From NCBI GenBank assembly GCA_029776735.1, contig JAKOUL010000011.1, positions 17,063 to 81,062 of the forward strand: a DNA stretch of 64,000 bases. The letters are read 5' to 3'. The notes below the pieces were generated by a model. It saw only the letters and a program-made list of their open reading frames with translations, did not search any database and was not told where the DNA came from. The DNA is from Dictyoglomota bacterium. Its GTDB lineage: Bacteria > Dictyoglomota > Dictyoglomia > Dictyoglomales > Dictyoglomaceae. Position numbers and translations under genes: made by a program. This document shows positions 1 through 7,397 of the stretch, one piece after another (positions within the stretch are counted from its first letter, which is position 1; each line of letters opens with the position of its first letter).

Positions 1-1
1 A

Positions 2-685
2 GAAAGTTTTGATAATATAAATATAGATCTTATGTATTCTTTGCCTTTTCAAAAAAAAGAAAGTTTTTTAAGATCTTTATGTAAAGCTTTATCATTTAAA
101 CCTGAACATATTTCTATCTATAATCTGACTATAGAACCTGAAACTCCTTTCTATAAGAGCTTTTTGAATGGTGAGGTTATTCTTCCTGAGAATGATGAAG
201 AAGCAGAAATGTTTCTTGATGCTATGAGTCTTTTAGAAAAAGAAAGATATATTCACTATGAGATATCAAACTTTGCTAAAGGAAAAAATTTTATGTGTAA
301 ACATAATCTAAAATATTGGAAGCAGGAAAAATATCTTGGTTTTGGAGTATCAGCATATTCTTTTGTCCCTCCTATCCGATATGGAAATTCTAAGAATCTT
401 TTTGTATACTATGAGAAAATTAAACGAGGATCTCTTCCTCTTGAAGAAATGGAAGATTTAAATGGTGAAGACCTTGCTAAAGATTTTTTATTCTTAAGAT
501 TCAGACTTATGGAAGGTATCTCTGAAAAAGAGTTTTATAATAAGTTTGGAAAAAGAATTAAAAATATGCTTCCAAACTTTGATATTTTTTTAGAGAGAGG
601 ACTTATAGAGAATAAAGAAGATAAGATCTGCTTAACAAAATTAGGGGTTTTACTTGCCAATGAGGTCCTTCAAGATCTGTTTTAA
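2..685 (+). CDS. hemW: HemW-like radical SAM protein, C-terminal part (5' end outside window)
   Basis: The reading frame is open from base 2, so the first in-frame ATG at 32 is internal and the gene begins upstream of the window. The visible part matches the C-terminal two thirds of HemW, the heme chaperone related to oxygen-independent coproporphyrinogen oxidase: ISIYNLTIEPETPF, then YEISNFAKGKNFMCKHNLKY and WKQEKYLGFGVSAYSF, followed by the winged-helix HemW C-terminal domain (about residues 140-217). The CxxxCxxC iron-sulfur motif that defines radical SAM proteins would lie in the missing N-terminus and cannot be checked. HemW proteins lack the second-substrate residues of true HemN and are thought to deliver heme. 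An SD (AAGGAGG) for the next gene follows 14 bases after the stop, so the two are probably cotranscribed. Confidence 0.88.
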   Translation, partial: ESFDNINIDLMYSLPFQKKESFLRSLCKALSFKPEHISIYNLTIEPETPFYKSFLNGEVILPENDEEAEMFLDAMSLLEKERYIHYEISNFAKGKNFMCKHNLKYWKQEKYLGFGVSAYSFVPPIRYGNSKNLFVYYEKIKRGSLPLEEMEDLNGEDLAKDFLFLRFRLMEGISEKEFYNKFGKRIKNMLPNFDIFLERGLIENKEDKICLTKLGVLLANEVLQDLF

Positions 686-699
686 GGAGGATAATAAGG

Positions 700-1293
700 A
701 TGAAAACTGTTAAGGTTTTTATAGCTGAAGATGAACCTATAGTAAGAATGGATATAAAAGAACTTTTAGAAAGTCAAGATTATGAAGTAATAGGAGAGGC
801 AGCTGATGGACAAACTGCCGTTGAACTTGCTCGTAAGCTAAAGCCTGATGTTGTTATAATGGATATAAGAATGCCAGGTATGGATGGGATAGAAGCTGCA
901 AAGATTTTGACTCAAGAAGAAATAGCCCCTGTTATATTTCTTACTGCTTACTCAGATAAAGAATTAGTAGAAAAAGCAAAAGAAGTCGGAGTTGTAGCTT
1001 ATATTGTTAAGCCCTTTAAAGAATCGGATCTTTTTCCTGCAATTGAAATTGCTATTGCAAGATTTAAAGAATTTCAATTGCTAAGGAAAGAGGTGGAAGA
1101 TTTAAAAGATGCTCTTGAAACAAGAAAGTTAATAGATAGAGCTAAGGGAATTCTTATGGATAGGGAGGGATTGAAAGAGCATGAGGCTTTTAGGCTTATT
1201 CAGAAAGCAAGTATGGATAAGCGTAAAACTATGAAAGAGATTGCACAGGCGATTATATTAGCTTACGAGCTAAAGGAGCAAAAGGAGAAATGA
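700..1293 (+). CDS. Response regulator with ANTAR RNA-binding output domain
   Basis: An N-terminal receiver domain (about residues 3-120) has the acidic pocket at E10/D11, the phospho-acceptor D55 in VVIMDIRMPGMDG, a switch threonine near 83 and K105 in IVKPF. A short helical linker leads to an ANTAR domain (about 130-187) with RKLIDRAKGILMDREGLKE and the conserved alanine/isoleucine pattern EIAQAII. ANTAR regulators of the AmiR/NasR/EutV type bind paired RNA hairpins and prevent transcription termination when phosphorylated. No partner histidine kinase is adjacent, and I did not identify a two-hairpin target in this window. The stop overlaps the next start by 4 bases (ATGA). The family call is firm; the signal and the targets are unknown. 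Confidence 0.93.
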   Translation: MKTVKVFIAEDEPIVRMDIKELLESQDYEVIGEAADGQTAVELARKLKPDVVIMDIRMPGMDGIEAAKILTQEEIAPVIFLTAYSDKELVEKAKEVGVVAYIVKPFKESDLFPAIEIAIARFKEFQLLRKEVEDLKDALETRKLIDRAKGILMDREGLKEHEAFRLIQKASMDKRKTMKEIAQAIILAYELKEQKEK

Positions 1294-2312
1294 ATTTATT
1301 AATAGTGATGATTCTTTCTTTGGTTGTATCTTTAGTATTAACTCCATTGGTAAGAAAGAAAGCTTTTGATGTAGGAGCAATAGATATTCCTGAAGAAAGA
1401 CGTATTCATTCTATTCCTACTCCTCGTATAGGTGGACTTGCTTTCTTTTTAAGTATTCTTCTTGTTAATTTGTTTTTTAATAGGTCGTTAGTCGTAGAGA
1501 AAATTCTTTTTGGGAGTACACTGGTATTTTTAGTAGGAGTATTAGATGACTTTATAGAACTGAAGCCTGCTCCCAAATTTTGGCTGACATTTTTTGCAGT
1601 TCTTTTTGCAGTTCTTTTAGGAGTTAGAATAGAAAGCTGGAAAATTCCATATACAAACATAGTCGTAAAGGGTTTTTGGGCTGATGTGATTTCTTTTATA
1701 TGGCTTTTAGGAATAACTAATGCAATGAATTTTATAGATGGATTAGATGGACTTGCAGGTGGGGTAGCTGTAATCTCATCTTTTTCTTTGCTTATAATCT
1801 CTCTTCTCCTTGGTAGGTTAGAGGTTGCTACTTTTCTTGCAAGTATTTTAGGTTCTGTTCTTGGATTCCTGCACTTTAATTTTCCTCCAGCTTCAATTTT
1901 CATGGGAGATTCTGGTGCAATGTTTTTGGGTTTTACCTTGGGAGCTATATCTATTGTGGGAGTGTTAAAGAGTAGTACTGTTATTAATTTATTTATTCCT
2001 TTATTAGTTATGGGGTTTCCTGTTCTTGACACTGCTTTTTCTATTATAAGAAGACTTTGGGAAGGTAGAGCTCCATGGAAGTTTGATAAAGATCATATAC
2101 ATCACAGATTTTTAAAACTTGGTATGGATACTAAGCAAAGTATTGCTTTTATTTATTTAATTACTATCTGTATGTCCTTAGTTGCTATAATAATTTCTGT
2201 ATTACAAGACCCATATATCTCAACTATTATTCTTTTTGGTACTTTAGGATTAGTATTATTTATTTTGTATAAATTGGGAGTGTTAGAGGTAAGGAAAAAT
2301 GGAAAAGTATGA
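1290..2312 (+). CDS. Polyprenyl-phosphate N-acetylhexosamine-1-phosphate transferase (WecA/TagO/MraY family)
   Basis: A multi-pass membrane enzyme of 340 aa with about ten hydrophobic helices. It transfers a sugar-1-phosphate from a UDP-sugar to undecaprenyl phosphate, starting cell-surface polymer synthesis. Visible family motifs, in order: [12 protein letters not shown] (Mg-binding aspartates), [32 protein letters not shown], and the cytoplasmic histidine motif DKDHIHHRF, which is typical of the WecA/TagO branch rather than MraY. The specific sugar cannot be read from the sequence. It overlaps its neighbours by 4 and 14 bases, so it belongs to the hemW-mnmG operon. A gene starting surface-polymer synthesis next to an ANTAR regulator is suggestive of regulation but proves nothing. 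Confidence 0.92.
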   Translation: MNLLIVMILSLVVSLVLTPLVRKKAFDVGAIDIPEERRIHSIPTPRIGGLAFFLSILLVNLFFNRSLVVEKILFGSTLVFLVGVLDDFIELKPAPKFWLTFFAVLFAVLLGVRIESWKIPYTNIVVKGFWADVISFIWLLGITNAMNFIDGLDGLAGGVAVISSFSLLIISLLLGRLEVATFLASILGSVLGFLHFNFPPASIFMGDSGAMFLGFTLGAISIVGVLKSSTVINLFIPLLVMGFPVLDTAFSIIRRLWEGRAPWKFDKDHIHHRFLKLGMDTKQSIAFIYLITICMSLVAIIISVLQDPYISTIILFGTLGLVLFILYKLGVLEVRKNGKV

Positions 2313-4161
2313 TGTTATAGTAATAGGAGGAGGGCATGCTGGATGTGAAGCTGCTTATGCAGCTTCACGGCTTGGTGTAAAAACGTTACTTATAACAATG
2401 AATTATGACTCTGTAGGTTGGCTTTCCTGTAATCCAGCCATGGGAGGTCCAGGTAAAGGACATCTTGTTTTAGAGGTAGATGCCTTAGGTGGTGCTATAG
2501 GAAGGATAACTACCAGAAGTATGATACAAATTAAATGGTTAAATACTTCAAAAGGTCCTGCTGTTAGAGCGTTGAGAGCACAAGTAGATAAATGGGTATA
2601 TCCCCAAAAAATGAGAGAGTTTCTTGAGACACAGAAGAATTTGAGCATATGTCAGGGAGAAGTAATAAATTTAATAGTAGAAACTCAAGAGGTTAAAGGT
2701 GTTATTTTGTCAACAGGAAGAGAAATTTATGGGGAAAGAGTGGTTATTACCCCAGGAACTTTTATGAATGGAGTTATACATATTAGTACATGGTCTAAAC
2801 CAGCTGGAAGAATGGGAGAATTTCCTTCTGTAGGGCTTTCTGATGCTCTTAGAAAACTTGGATTAGAGGTAGGAAGATTTAACACAGGTACTACTCCAAG
2901 AGTAGATAAAAGGACTATTGATTTTAGTAAATTAATCTCTCAACCTGGGGATGAAGAGTTACATTCTTTTTCTTTTTGGGAAAATCCTGAGGAGCGTGAA
3001 CAAGTACCCTCCTATTTAACAAGGACTACTCAAAAAACAAAAGAAATTGTACTCGCAAATATTCATTTAACTGCTTCAAGAATTGGTGGTATGGTTAAAA
3101 AAGGACCAAGATATTGTCCATCTATTGAGGAAAAATATTTATGGTTTCCAGATCATGAGACTCATCAAGTTTTTCTGGAACCAGAAGGTAAAGACTCTGT
3201 AGAAATTTACACTCAGGGGATATATACTAGTCTTCCTGAGGAAATACAATTACAAATATTAAGAACTTTGCCAGGACTTGAAGAGGTAGAAATGATTAGA
3301 CCTGGATATGCTATGGCTTACGATTTTGTTTACCCTTATCAGCTGGATCTTACTCTTGAAACTAAGAAGATTAAAGGACTTTACCTTGCAGGACAAATAA
3401 ATGGTACTACTGGTTATGAGGAAGCTGCATCTCAAGGAATAGTAGCAGGAGCGAATGCAGCTTTAAGCTTGCTCGGTAAGGAATCTCTAATTATAAAAAG
3501 AGATGAGGGTTATATTGGTGTATTAATAGACGATTTAGTAACTAAAGGGGTAGAAGAACCTTATCGTGTACTGACTTCTCGGGCAGAATATAGATTACTT
3601 TTAAGATCAGACAATGCAGATCAGAGACTCACTCCAAAAGCTTATAAGTTAGGTCTTATAGATGAAGATACATGGAAGATATTCTTAGAAAAAATGCAAG
3701 AAATTCGTCTTGAGAAGAAGAGACTTGATAAGACATCAGTTCCTCCTACGCCAGAGGTTAATAGCATTTTACAAGAAAAAGGTACAAATCCTATATCTCA
3801 ATCTGTTCCTTTAATTCAAATACTTAAGAGACCTGAAATTTCCTATGAAGATCTTGAAAGATTAGGCTTTGGAGGAAGTCTTCTCAAAAAATGGCGGGAT
3901 GTAGTGGAGATTGAGATTAAATATGAAGGTTATATCCAAAGGGAGCTTCAAAAGGTAAAAGATTTTCAAAAATATGAAACCTTATTGATTCCTCCTGATA
4001 TTGACTATAATGAAATTCCCCATCTTTCTCGTGAGGGTAGAGAAAAACTTGAAAAAATTCGTCCATCTACCTTTGGACAGGCTCAAAGAATCACTGGGGT
4101 AAATGCTGGTGATCTCACAATACTTTTATATTATCTGACGCAAAAATATGAAAGAAAATAA
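2299..4161 (+). CDS. mnmG: tRNA uridine-5-carboxymethylaminomethyl modification enzyme MnmG (GidA)
   Basis: 620 aa, the normal length for MnmG, the FAD-dependent enzyme that works with the GTPase MnmE to modify U34 of certain tRNAs. The N-terminal dinucleotide fold [13 protein letters not shown] is followed by [17 protein letters not shown] and [17 protein letters not shown], both diagnostic of MnmG. Further on are TTPRV, the [12 protein letters not shown] block, [18 protein letters not shown] and the C-terminal [17 protein letters not shown] block. The long form and RAEYR region separate it from the shorter TrmFO. The start overlaps the preceding gene by 14 bases and the end overlaps the following methyltransferase by 14. 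MnmE is not in this window. Confidence 0.96.
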   Translation: MEKYDVIVIGGGHAGCEAAYAASRLGVKTLLITMNYDSVGWLSCNPAMGGPGKGHLVLEVDALGGAIGRITTRSMIQIKWLNTSKGPAVRALRAQVDKWVYPQKMREFLETQKNLSICQGEVINLIVETQEVKGVILSTGREIYGERVVITPGTFMNGVIHISTWSKPAGRMGEFPSVGLSDALRKLGLEVGRFNTGTTPRVDKRTIDFSKLISQPGDEELHSFSFWENPEEREQVPSYLTRTTQKTKEIVLANIHLTASRIGGMVKKGPRYCPSIEEKYLWFPDHETHQVFLEPEGKDSVEIYTQGIYTSLPEEIQLQILRTLPGLEEVEMIRPGYAMAYDFVYPYQLDLTLETKKIKGLYLAGQINGTTGYEEAASQGIVAGANAALSLLGKESLIIKRDEGYIGVLIDDLVTKGVEEPYRVLTSRAEYRLLLRSDNADQRLTPKAYKLGLIDEDTWKIFLEKMQEIRLEKKRLDKTSVPPTPEVNSILQEKGTNPISQSVPLIQILKRPEISYEDLERLGFGGSLLKKWRDVVEIEIKYEGYIQRELQKVKDFQKYETLLIPPDIDYNEIPHLSREGREKLEKIRPSTFGQAQRITGVNAGDLTILLYYLTQKYERK

Positions 4162-4906
4162 AGATTGGCGAGACGAATATTTTGGGAAAAGTTATTATGA
4201 GTATTTAGGGAAGCACCTTACTCCTGAAAGGACAAAGAAAGAGGTGAATTTCTTAGAATCTACTCTTTCTTTGAAAAAAGGAGCTTTAATCTTAGACCTT
4301 GGGTGTGGGTTTGGGAGGCATACCTTAGAACTTGGAAGGAGAGGATATAAAACTATTGGTGTTGATAGATCTACCGACCTTATAGAGATAGCAAAGAGTG
4401 AAGCAGAAAGAGATAAAGTTTTTAATGCAGAGTTTTATGTGATGGAATATAAGGATATTACAAAACTTGATTATAAATTTGATGTAGTTTTCTCTTTGTA
4501 TACAAGTTTTGGACTTTCTTCTTATGAGGAAGATGAAGAAGCTCTTGAAAAGGTTTATATGGTATTAAAAAAAAGAGGGAAGTTTCTACTTGATGTAGAG
4601 AATAGAGATGCAATTTTAAGACATTTCATACCATATTCATGGGATATTATGGATACCTATGTTTTACTTACAGAGCATTCCTTTGATCCAGAATCAGGGT
4701 ATTACATATCTCATAGAATCATATTTGATATTGATAATAAAATAAAAAAGGAGTTTCCAAGAAGGATATATTTATATTCTACAAGTGAGCTTTTACACTT
4801 ATTAAAAGAAAAGGGATTTCAAACAGATAGTGTCATTGGAGATTATGAAGGAAGGAAATACCATATTGGTTCTCGGAGATTGATTATATTGAGCTCAAAA
4901 ATTTAA
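4148..4906 (+). CDS. Class I SAM-dependent methyltransferase
   Basis: A Rossmann-fold methyltransferase of 252 aa. Motif I is [20 protein letters not shown], followed by the acidic ribose-binding residue in [15 protein letters not shown] (motif II) and [15 protein letters not shown] (motif IV region). The N-terminal about 40 residues ([20 protein letters not shown]) resemble the lid seen in many small-molecule or cyclopropane-synthase-like methyltransferases. It is not RsmG, which often neighbours mnmG. The substrate is not evident. It is the last gene of the operon: an 11-bp hairpin plus U-run starts 2 bases after its stop. Confidence 0.85.
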   Translation: MKENKDWRDEYFGKSYYEYLGKHLTPERTKKEVNFLESTLSLKKGALILDLGCGFGRHTLELGRRGYKTIGVDRSTDLIEIAKSEAERDKVFNAEFYVMEYKDITKLDYKFDVVFSLYTSFGLSSYEEDEEALEKVYMVLKKRGKFLLDVENRDAILRHFIPYSWDIMDTYVLLTEHSFDPESGYYISHRIIFDIDNKIKKEFPRRIYLYSTSELLHLLKEKGFQTDSVIGDYEGRKYHIGSRRLIILSSKI

Positions 4907-4907
4907 T

Positions 4908-4951
4908 AAGGGAAGGGGTATAAATTATTCCTTCCCCTTCCCTTCGTTTTT
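4908..4951 (+). terminator. Rho-independent terminator, overlapping the 3' end of the convergent gene
   Basis: Perfect 11-bp arms AAGGGAAGGGG (4908-4918) and CCCCTTCCCTT (4934-4944) are separated by a 15-base loop and followed by CG and TTTTT (4947-4951). On the plus strand this ends the mnmG/methyltransferase operon. The right arm lies inside the last codons of the minus-strand fmdB-like gene. In the minus direction the same hairpin is followed by the less regular ATTAAATTTTT, so it may work both ways. Confidence 0.82.
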
Positions 4952-5149
4952 ATTATCAGATTCAGAGGATTTCTTTTTATAATCAGTAGTGTAAAATCCA
5001 GATCCTTTAAAAATTATTCCTATAGGAGAGAAAACTTTTTTAAGTTCTCCACCACATTTTATACACACTTTAGGAAGCTCTTCATTGAAACTGGTTATTA
5101 TTTGATATCTTTCATGGCACTTCTTACATTCAAACTCGTATATAGGCAT
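4925..5149 (-). CDS. FmdB-family putative zinc-ribbon regulatory protein
   Basis: A small protein beginning MPIYEFECKKCHERYQII, the signature of the FmdB/CxxC_CxxC_SSSS family. It has two CxxC pairs, CKKC and CIKCGG, that should bind one zinc, then a lysine- and glutamate-rich tail. I start it at 5149 rather than the upstream ATG at 5164 because GGAGGTG lies a normal distance before 5149 and because the family starts MPxYEF/Y. Its role is poorly known; relatives were named after a regulator of formamidase/amidase genes. The tail codons (GKGKE) form one arm of the convergent terminator. Confidence 0.9.
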   Translation of the reverse strand: MPIYEFECKKCHERYQIITSFNEELPKVCIKCGGELKKVFSPIGIIFKGSGFYTTDYKKKSSESDNKNEGKGKE

Positions 5150-5210
5150 ATATTTCACCTCCATTTATTTCTATGGATGCTTTTCTATTATATATTCCAA
5201 TCCTTTTATA

Positions 5211-5262
5211 TTTTTAAACTTTATAATATTTGTTGTCAAGAAGTCTAATTTTAAGGTAAAAT
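5211..5262. promoter_or_regulatory. Divergent promoter region with a shared palindromic -35 box
   Basis: On the plus strand TTGTCA (5233-5238), an 18-base spacer and TAAAAT (5257-5262) form a plausible sigma70-type promoter for the lipoprotein gene at 5308. On the minus strand TTGACA (5239-5234), a 17-base spacer and TAAAAA (5216-5211) could serve the fmdB-like gene. The two -35 boxes are the two readings of one TTGTCAA palindrome. The minus-strand -10 is weak (4 of 6 bases). Confidence 0.55.
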
Positions 5263-5307
5263 GTAGACTAAAGAGTAAATTTAAAATTTGATAGGAGCAC
5301 AATTATT

Positions 5308-5895
5308 ATGAAAAAGGGTATTTTTTTGTTTATTTTAATTCTCTCTTTGAGTTTAGTGGCAGGCTGTACTAAGGCTCTCAATGTACTTCCCCAGAGTCAA
5401 ACAAAAGAAGATGTGGAAATAAGAGTAAGTGTATTAAGAGATGCTGAATGGTATCTGTTATCTCAAGATATTTTAGTGCTAAATTTGGAAGTAATAAATA
5501 ACTCTTTGGAAAATATATGGATATATCCCTTACAAAATTCAATTATAGTAGATACTTATTCAAGACAGTTTTCTCCTGTAAGAGAGTTCTTTTATCAACC
5601 TAATACTTCTCCTAAAGTCTCTTTTGAACTTTCTTTTAGAACCAAAGAACCACCAAGATTTTCTTTTGCACTTACAGCAGGTGAAGAGGAAAGAGATAAA
5701 AGGATAGAGGAGTTAATAAGAACTTATGAAATAACAAAATTTAAAGATGGAAGAATTTTCTCTGGGGCAAGAGTTAGTGGAATTATAGCCTTTTACATTC
5801 CTTACTGTAAGTTCCCTGCTCGCTATATAATTCCAGATGTGGTTTTTGAATCTTCTCTTAAAAAAAGTAACTTTGAGTTTATACTGGAAAAGTAA
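5308..5895 (+). CDS. Putative lipoprotein of unknown function
   Basis: 195 aa with a clear lipoprotein signal peptide: positively charged MKKG, a hydrophobic core, then the lipobox LVAGC with Cys20 as the lipidated residue. The mature part is predicted beta-rich: VLNLEVINNSLENIWIYPLQ resembles the small extracytoplasmic immunoglobulin-like domains of DUF4352-type proteins, and SARVSGIIAFYIP would fit the last strands. I do not recognise a specific family. An SD-like AGGAG lies 10 bases before the ATG. The gene is first in a run with the ROK kinase (11-base gap) and pgsA-like gene, but no functional link is obvious. Confidence 0.8.
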   Translation: MKKGIFLFILILSLSLVAGCTKALNVLPQSQTKEDVEIRVSVLRDAEWYLLSQDILVLNLEVINNSLENIWIYPLQNSIIVDTYSRQFSPVREFFYQPNTSPKVSFELSFRTKEPPRFSFALTAGEEERDKRIEELIRTYEITKFKDGRIFSGARVSGIIAFYIPYCKFPARYIIPDVVFESSLKKSNFEFILEK

Positions 5896-5906
5896 GGAGG
5901 TTAGAA

Positions 5907-6869
5907 ATGCGGAAAGCTATCGGGGTAGACTTAGGGGGCACAAAAATAAATGTTCTTTTAGTCAATGAGAAGGGAGAAGTTATTTCAAGGGATAAACAAC
6001 CTACAGAGTCAGAGAGAGGTAAGGATTATGTGATAAATAAGATTAAAAGTATGATATATAAAGTTTTGAATGAGATTAATCTAGCTTCTAAAGATATAGA
6101 AGGTATATGTGTAGGATTCCCGGGAGTTATGGATAGAGACAAAAAGGCAACTCTTTATGCTCCAAATTTAGGAGAAGAATGGAAAAAGGAAGTTTATTTA
6201 GGAAGTATACTTGAAAAAGAATTTAAAATTCCTGCTTTTTTAGAGAATGATGTGAATCTTGTGGCATGGGCTGAATGGCTTGTAGGAGCAGGGAGAGGAA
6301 CTAAAACTATGATTTCTGTGGCTATTGGAACTGGGATTGGTTCTGGGATTGTATTAAATGGTAAATTATGGATCGGAGCTCATGGTATTGCTGGAGAATT
6401 TGGCCATACCACAGTTCTTCCAGATGGACCTATCTGTGGATGTGGCAATAAGGGGTGTATAGAGGCTATATCTTCTGGTTCTGGGATAGAAAAATATGCT
6501 AAGAGTGTTCTTCCCGAGCATCCTGAAAGTATGATTTGGGATTTATGTGAAAAAGACTTAGAAAAAGTTACAGTAAGGTTAATACATCAAGCTGCTGAAA
6601 AAGGAGATAAGCTTGCTACTGATATATTTGATAGAGCAGGATATTTCCTTGGAATATCCTTAGCTAATTATGTACATATTATTGATCCTGAAAATATAGT
6701 AATAGGCGGTGGGGTAGCTAATGTAAGGGAATATATTGGTAAACCTATGAAGGGAGAATTTTATAAAAGAGTATTACCTCAATTAAAAGATAAAGTTTCT
6801 TTTTCATGGGCAGAGCTTGGAGAAGATGCAGGTGGAATTGGTGCTGCTCTATATGTTTTATATAGGTGA
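5907..6869 (+). CDS. glcK: ROK-family sugar kinase, probable glucokinase
   Basis: 320 aa, typical of ROK glucokinases, which phosphorylate glucose with ATP at the entry to glycolysis. The phosphate-1 motif is AIGVDLGGTKINVLLV and the sugar-binding block is FLENDVNLVAWAEW. Then come ISVAIGTGIGSGIVLNG, the catalytic/substrate region GIAGEFGHTTV, and the ROK zinc site CGCGNKGCIEAISSG (three conserved cysteines plus upstream His). The C-terminal IVIGGGVAN is the adenosine motif. A good SD (GGAGG) precedes the ATG. The exact sugar (glucose versus another hexose) is inferred from overall similarity only. Confidence 0.88.
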   Translation: MRKAIGVDLGGTKINVLLVNEKGEVISRDKQPTESERGKDYVINKIKSMIYKVLNEINLASKDIEGICVGFPGVMDRDKKATLYAPNLGEEWKKEVYLGSILEKEFKIPAFLENDVNLVAWAEWLVGAGRGTKTMISVAIGTGIGSGIVLNGKLWIGAHGIAGEFGHTTVLPDGPICGCGNKGCIEAISSGSGIEKYAKSVLPEHPESMIWDLCEKDLEKVTVRLIHQAAEKGDKLATDIFDRAGYFLGISLANYVHIIDPENIVIGGGVANVREYIGKPMKGEFYKRVLPQLKDKVSFSWAELGEDAGGIGAALYVLYR

Positions 6870-6875
6870 TAACTT

Positions 6876-7397
6876 ATGACTATACCTAATATAATATCAA
6901 TTTTTAGATTATTGATCATACCTTTTTATATTAATATGCTTCTTAAACAAGAATTCTTGATAGCAGCAATTCTATATGGAATTGCTGCTGTAAGTGATAT
7001 TTTAGATGGGTATATTGCAAGAAAGACAAATCAAACTTCTGAATTTGGGAAAATTATAGATCCAGTAGCTGATAAATTAATTGTTATAAGTAGTCTTTTA
7101 TATCTTGGTTATAAGCATATCTTACCTTTAGTAGGAGTAGTAATATTTTTTGCAAAAGAGATAAGTATGCTACTGGTAGGTCTTTGTTTTTTAACAAGAG
7201 GAATTAAAATAATATCCTCAAGGATATATGGAAAGATAGCAATGGTTCTCACTTCTGTGTCTATTCTAATGGCTCTTTTATCTATTCCTCTTTATAACTT
7301 TGTTTTTATTTTAGGTCTTTCTTTTTCAATAATATCTGCTTTAGATTATTTAAGCTACTATGTTAGATATTTAAGAGAAAATTCAATGAAACTGTAA
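6876..7397 (+). CDS. pgsA: CDP-alcohol phosphatidyltransferase, probable phosphatidylglycerophosphate synthase
   Basis: 173 aa with four or five transmembrane helices. It begins TIPNIISIFRLLIIPF, typical of PgsA, and carries the complete CDP-alcohol phosphotransferase signature D-x2-DG-x2-AR-x8-G-x3-D-x3-D in DILDGYIARKTNQTSEFGK followed by IIDPVADK. PgsA makes phosphatidylglycerol phosphate from CDP-diacylglycerol and glycerol 3-phosphate at the inner membrane. It fits with plsY and gpsA found later in the window. The last 15 bases overlap the 3' end of the convergent minus-strand gene. Confidence 0.9.
   Translation: MTIPNIISIFRLLIIPFYINMLLKQEFLIAAILYGIAAVSDILDGYIARKTNQTSEFGKIIDPVADKLIVISSLLYLGYKHILPLVGVVIFFAKEISMLLVGLCFLTRGIKIISSRIYGKIAMVLTSVSILMALLSIPLYNFVFILGLSFSIISALDYLSYYVRYLRENSMKL

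Noticed and set aside
1406..2032. 208-codon minus-strand frame inside the WecA/TagO-type gene
   Set aside because: Fully antisense to a well-supported membrane enzyme; composition is the reverse image of its hydrophobic codons and no family motif or SD is present.
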